Source: an uncultured Chloroflexota bacterium (GTDB lineage Bacteria; Chloroflexota; Dehalococcoidia; UBA2979). Taken from it: 6,468 nt of DNA. Below the pieces are notes generated by a model that saw nothing but the letters and a program-made list of their open reading frames with translations, was not told the DNA's origin and made no database searches. The stretch spans positions 1-6,468 of the forward strand of contig CADEHD010000127.1 of NCBI GenBank assembly GCA_902827055.1. Direction: 5' to 3'. This document shows positions 5,585 to 6,468 of the stretch, one piece after another (the stretch's first letter is position 1; each line of letters begins with the position of its first letter). Both the position numbers and the translations under genes were made by a program.

Positions 5585-6240
5585 GCGAAGCGGCCCCGCC
5601 GCGCCTCGTGCTGGCCTCGGCGTCACCGCGCCGGCGCGCCCTCCTCGCGCTGCTCGAGGTCCCGTTCGAGGTGGTGCCTGCCGACATCGACGAGCGGATC
5701 GATGCGCCGTCCCCAACGGCCCTCGCAGAGACGCTGGCCCTCGAGAAGGCGGGTGCGGTGCACCGCCTGCACCCCGCTGCCGCTGTGCTTGGGTCGGACA
5801 CTGTGGTTGCCCTCGACGGGCGCGTGCTGGGGAAGCCAACCGACGCGGAGGCGGCGCGCGCGACGCTCGAGGCGCTGCGTGGACGAGCCCATTACGTCAC
5901 GACCGGAGTCGCCCTCGTGGTTGGGACGGACATCGCGGTTACGTCGGTCACGACCGAAGTGCAGATGCGGACATACACCGACGGCGAGGTGGCTGCTTAC
6001 GTCGCGCGAGGTGCGGGCGCCGACGGCCCTTATGACAAAGCTGGCGCGTACGCGATCCAGGACGAGGTGTTCGCGCCGGTCGCTGCCACCTCGGGCTGCG
6101 TCTGCGCCGTAATCGGGCTGCCGCTGTGGACGGTGCGGGGGCTGCTCGAGGGAGCGGGGCTGGCGGCGTCGGCGCCACCCCTCGCGCGGTGCGTGGGATG
6201 TCCGGAGGCGGTTGGGCGGACCGGGCCTCCGCAGGGCTAG
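5581..6240 (+). CDS. maf: Maf-family nucleoside triphosphate pyrophosphatase
   Basis: This 219-residue cytosolic enzyme is expected to hydrolyse non-canonical or excess nucleoside triphosphates to monophosphate and pyrophosphate, a nucleotide-pool sanitation role. Visible motifs are LASASPRRRALL (11-22), the acidic DIDERI (35-40), LEKA with Lys56, GSDTVV with the probable catalytic Asp73, GKPTDAEAA (84-92), HYVTTGVA (104-111) and YDKAGAYAIQ (151-160). The last motif, with Gln160, fits the YhdE-like group that prefers dTTP/UTP. The family core ends near residue 194. A tail of about 25 residues follows, containing a C-x-x-C (Cys204, Cys207) not needed for activity in known members. GTG is chosen because GTGA overlaps the methyltransferase stop and the first motif lies at the expected distance. 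An in-frame start further upstream would extend into the methyltransferase. The pair is likely one transcript. Maf was first linked to septum formation, but that role is not supported by the sequence here. Confidence 0.92.
   Translation: MSEAAPPRLVLASASPRRRALLALLEVPFEVVPADIDERIDAPSPTALAETLALEKAGAVHRLHPAAAVLGSDTVVALDGRVLGKPTDAEAARATLEALRGRAHYVTTGVALVVGTDIAVTSVTTEVQMRTYTDGEVAAYVARGAGADGPYDKAGAYAIQDEVFAPVAATSGCVCAVIGLPLWTVRGLLEGAGLAASAPPLARCVGCPEAVGRTGPPQG
6203..6231. terminator. Hairpin at the overlapping ends of convergent genes
   Basis: CGGAGGC (6203-6209) pairs perfectly with GCCTCCG (6225-6231), and GGT (6210-6212) pairs with ACC (6220-6222), leaving GG bulged at 6223-6224 and a 7-base loop. 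The stem encodes the Maf tail. It begins 5 bases beyond the stop codon of the opposing gene, so a transcript of that gene would run straight into it. No T-tract follows on either strand, so it may act as a 3'-end stabiliser or weak terminator rather than a classical one. Confidence 0.35.
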
Positions 6241-6468
6241 CGGCGCGAGGGCGCGGCCACGACGGCGACCTCGCCGACCAGGGTGGAGACGCGCATCTTG
6301 AGGCGCTGGCGATGCGCGGCGTAGTCCCAGCTCACGTAGTGGATGTCGTTGACGAGGCCTTCCTCGCGCTCATCGAGGAGGCGCACGGCGCCGAGGAGTG
6401 ACTGCGCCGTGACGTCGAGGCCCGCGTCCGCCGGGACGCGGACGACGATCGTGCCGAGCCAGCAGAGC
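6237..6468 (-). CDS. C-terminal part of a LiaF-like envelope-stress protein (partial)
   Basis: The last 76 residues and the stop codon are present; the start lies beyond the right edge. The visible part begins WLGTIVVRVPADAGLDV and continues through LLGAVRLLDEREEGL, VSWDYAAHRQRLKMRVS and TLVGEVAVV. This alternating strand pattern, with two G-x-V hairpins about 35 residues apart, is that of the C-terminal beta domain of LiaF-like 'cell wall-active antibiotics response' proteins (DUF2154 type). In Bacillus, LiaF is a membrane protein that restrains the LiaRS two-component system. Whether this protein has membrane helices or a kinase partner cannot be seen. Its TAG stop (6237-6239) overlaps the maf stop (6238-6240) on the opposite strand. 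Coding status is well supported by the pattern; the family call is moderate because two thirds of a typical LiaF protein would be missing. Confidence 0.6.
   Translation of the reverse strand, partial: LCWLGTIVVRVPADAGLDVTAQSLLGAVRLLDEREEGLVNDIHYVSWDYAAHRQRLKMRVSTLVGEVAVVAAPSRR

Noticed and set aside
4547..5839. Minus-strand open frame of about 430 codons opposite the methyltransferase and maf
   Set aside because: Its composition is biased to Arg/His/Gln/Leu as expected for the antisense of GC-rich coding DNA, and it has no family resemblance.
1..6468. CRISPR arrays, tRNA or rRNA genes, insertion sequences, att sites, phage or defence genes
   Set aside because: I found no regularly spaced repeats, transposase or integrase motifs, or tRNA-like cloverleaf on either strand by eye. 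Coding composition looks uniform across the window.

Overview
The window is a GC-rich (roughly 70% G+C), densely packed bacterial chromosome segment. It holds five complete genes with recognisable families, one complete gene of uncertain family and one gene cut by the right edge. Gene content points to Chloroflexota or a related high-GC monoderm lineage such as Actinomycetota. The signs are a coenzyme F420-dependent luciferase-like oxidoreductase, a short CBS-MgtE transporter, a LiaF-like envelope-stress protein, an apparently leaderless promoter and frequent GTG starts. This assignment is inference from gene content, not a phylogenetic result.

Layout. (1) 1-118: upstream leader with a weak promoter-like site. 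(2) 119-661, + strand: a small protein resembling a nucleotidyltransferase fold whose catalytic acidic residues look degenerate. (3) 662-892: a 231-base gap with a -10-like hexamer and an abutting 10-bp palindrome, leading into an F420-dependent LLM-class oxidoreductase (893-1939, +). (4) 1964-4078, - strand: a two-gene unit, an M42-type metallo-aminopeptidase followed with zero spacing by a short MgtE-family Mg2+ transporter, convergent with the oxidoreductase. (5) 4079-4225: a divergent promoter region with an identical TACGAT hexamer facing each way and a large inverted repeat between them. (6) 4226-6240, + strand: an RlmD-type 23S rRNA uracil-5-methyltransferase overlapped by 4 bases with a Maf nucleotide pyrophosphatase. 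(7) 6237-6468, - strand: the C-terminal part of a LiaF-like protein, whose stop codon interlocks with that of maf in the palindrome CTAG.

How the genes fit together. The rRNA methyltransferase/Maf pair is a housekeeping unit (rRNA modification plus nucleotide-pool sanitation). The peptidase/transporter pair is probably co-transcribed and translationally coupled, but a shared pathway is not evident. I see no IS element, integrase, CRISPR array, tRNA or rRNA, and no convincing undescribed multi-gene system. The points most worth a second look are the promoter architecture at 4150-4228, the palindrome at 780-795, the catalytically degenerate nucleotidyltransferase-like protein and the interlocking convergent 3' ends near 6203-6240.
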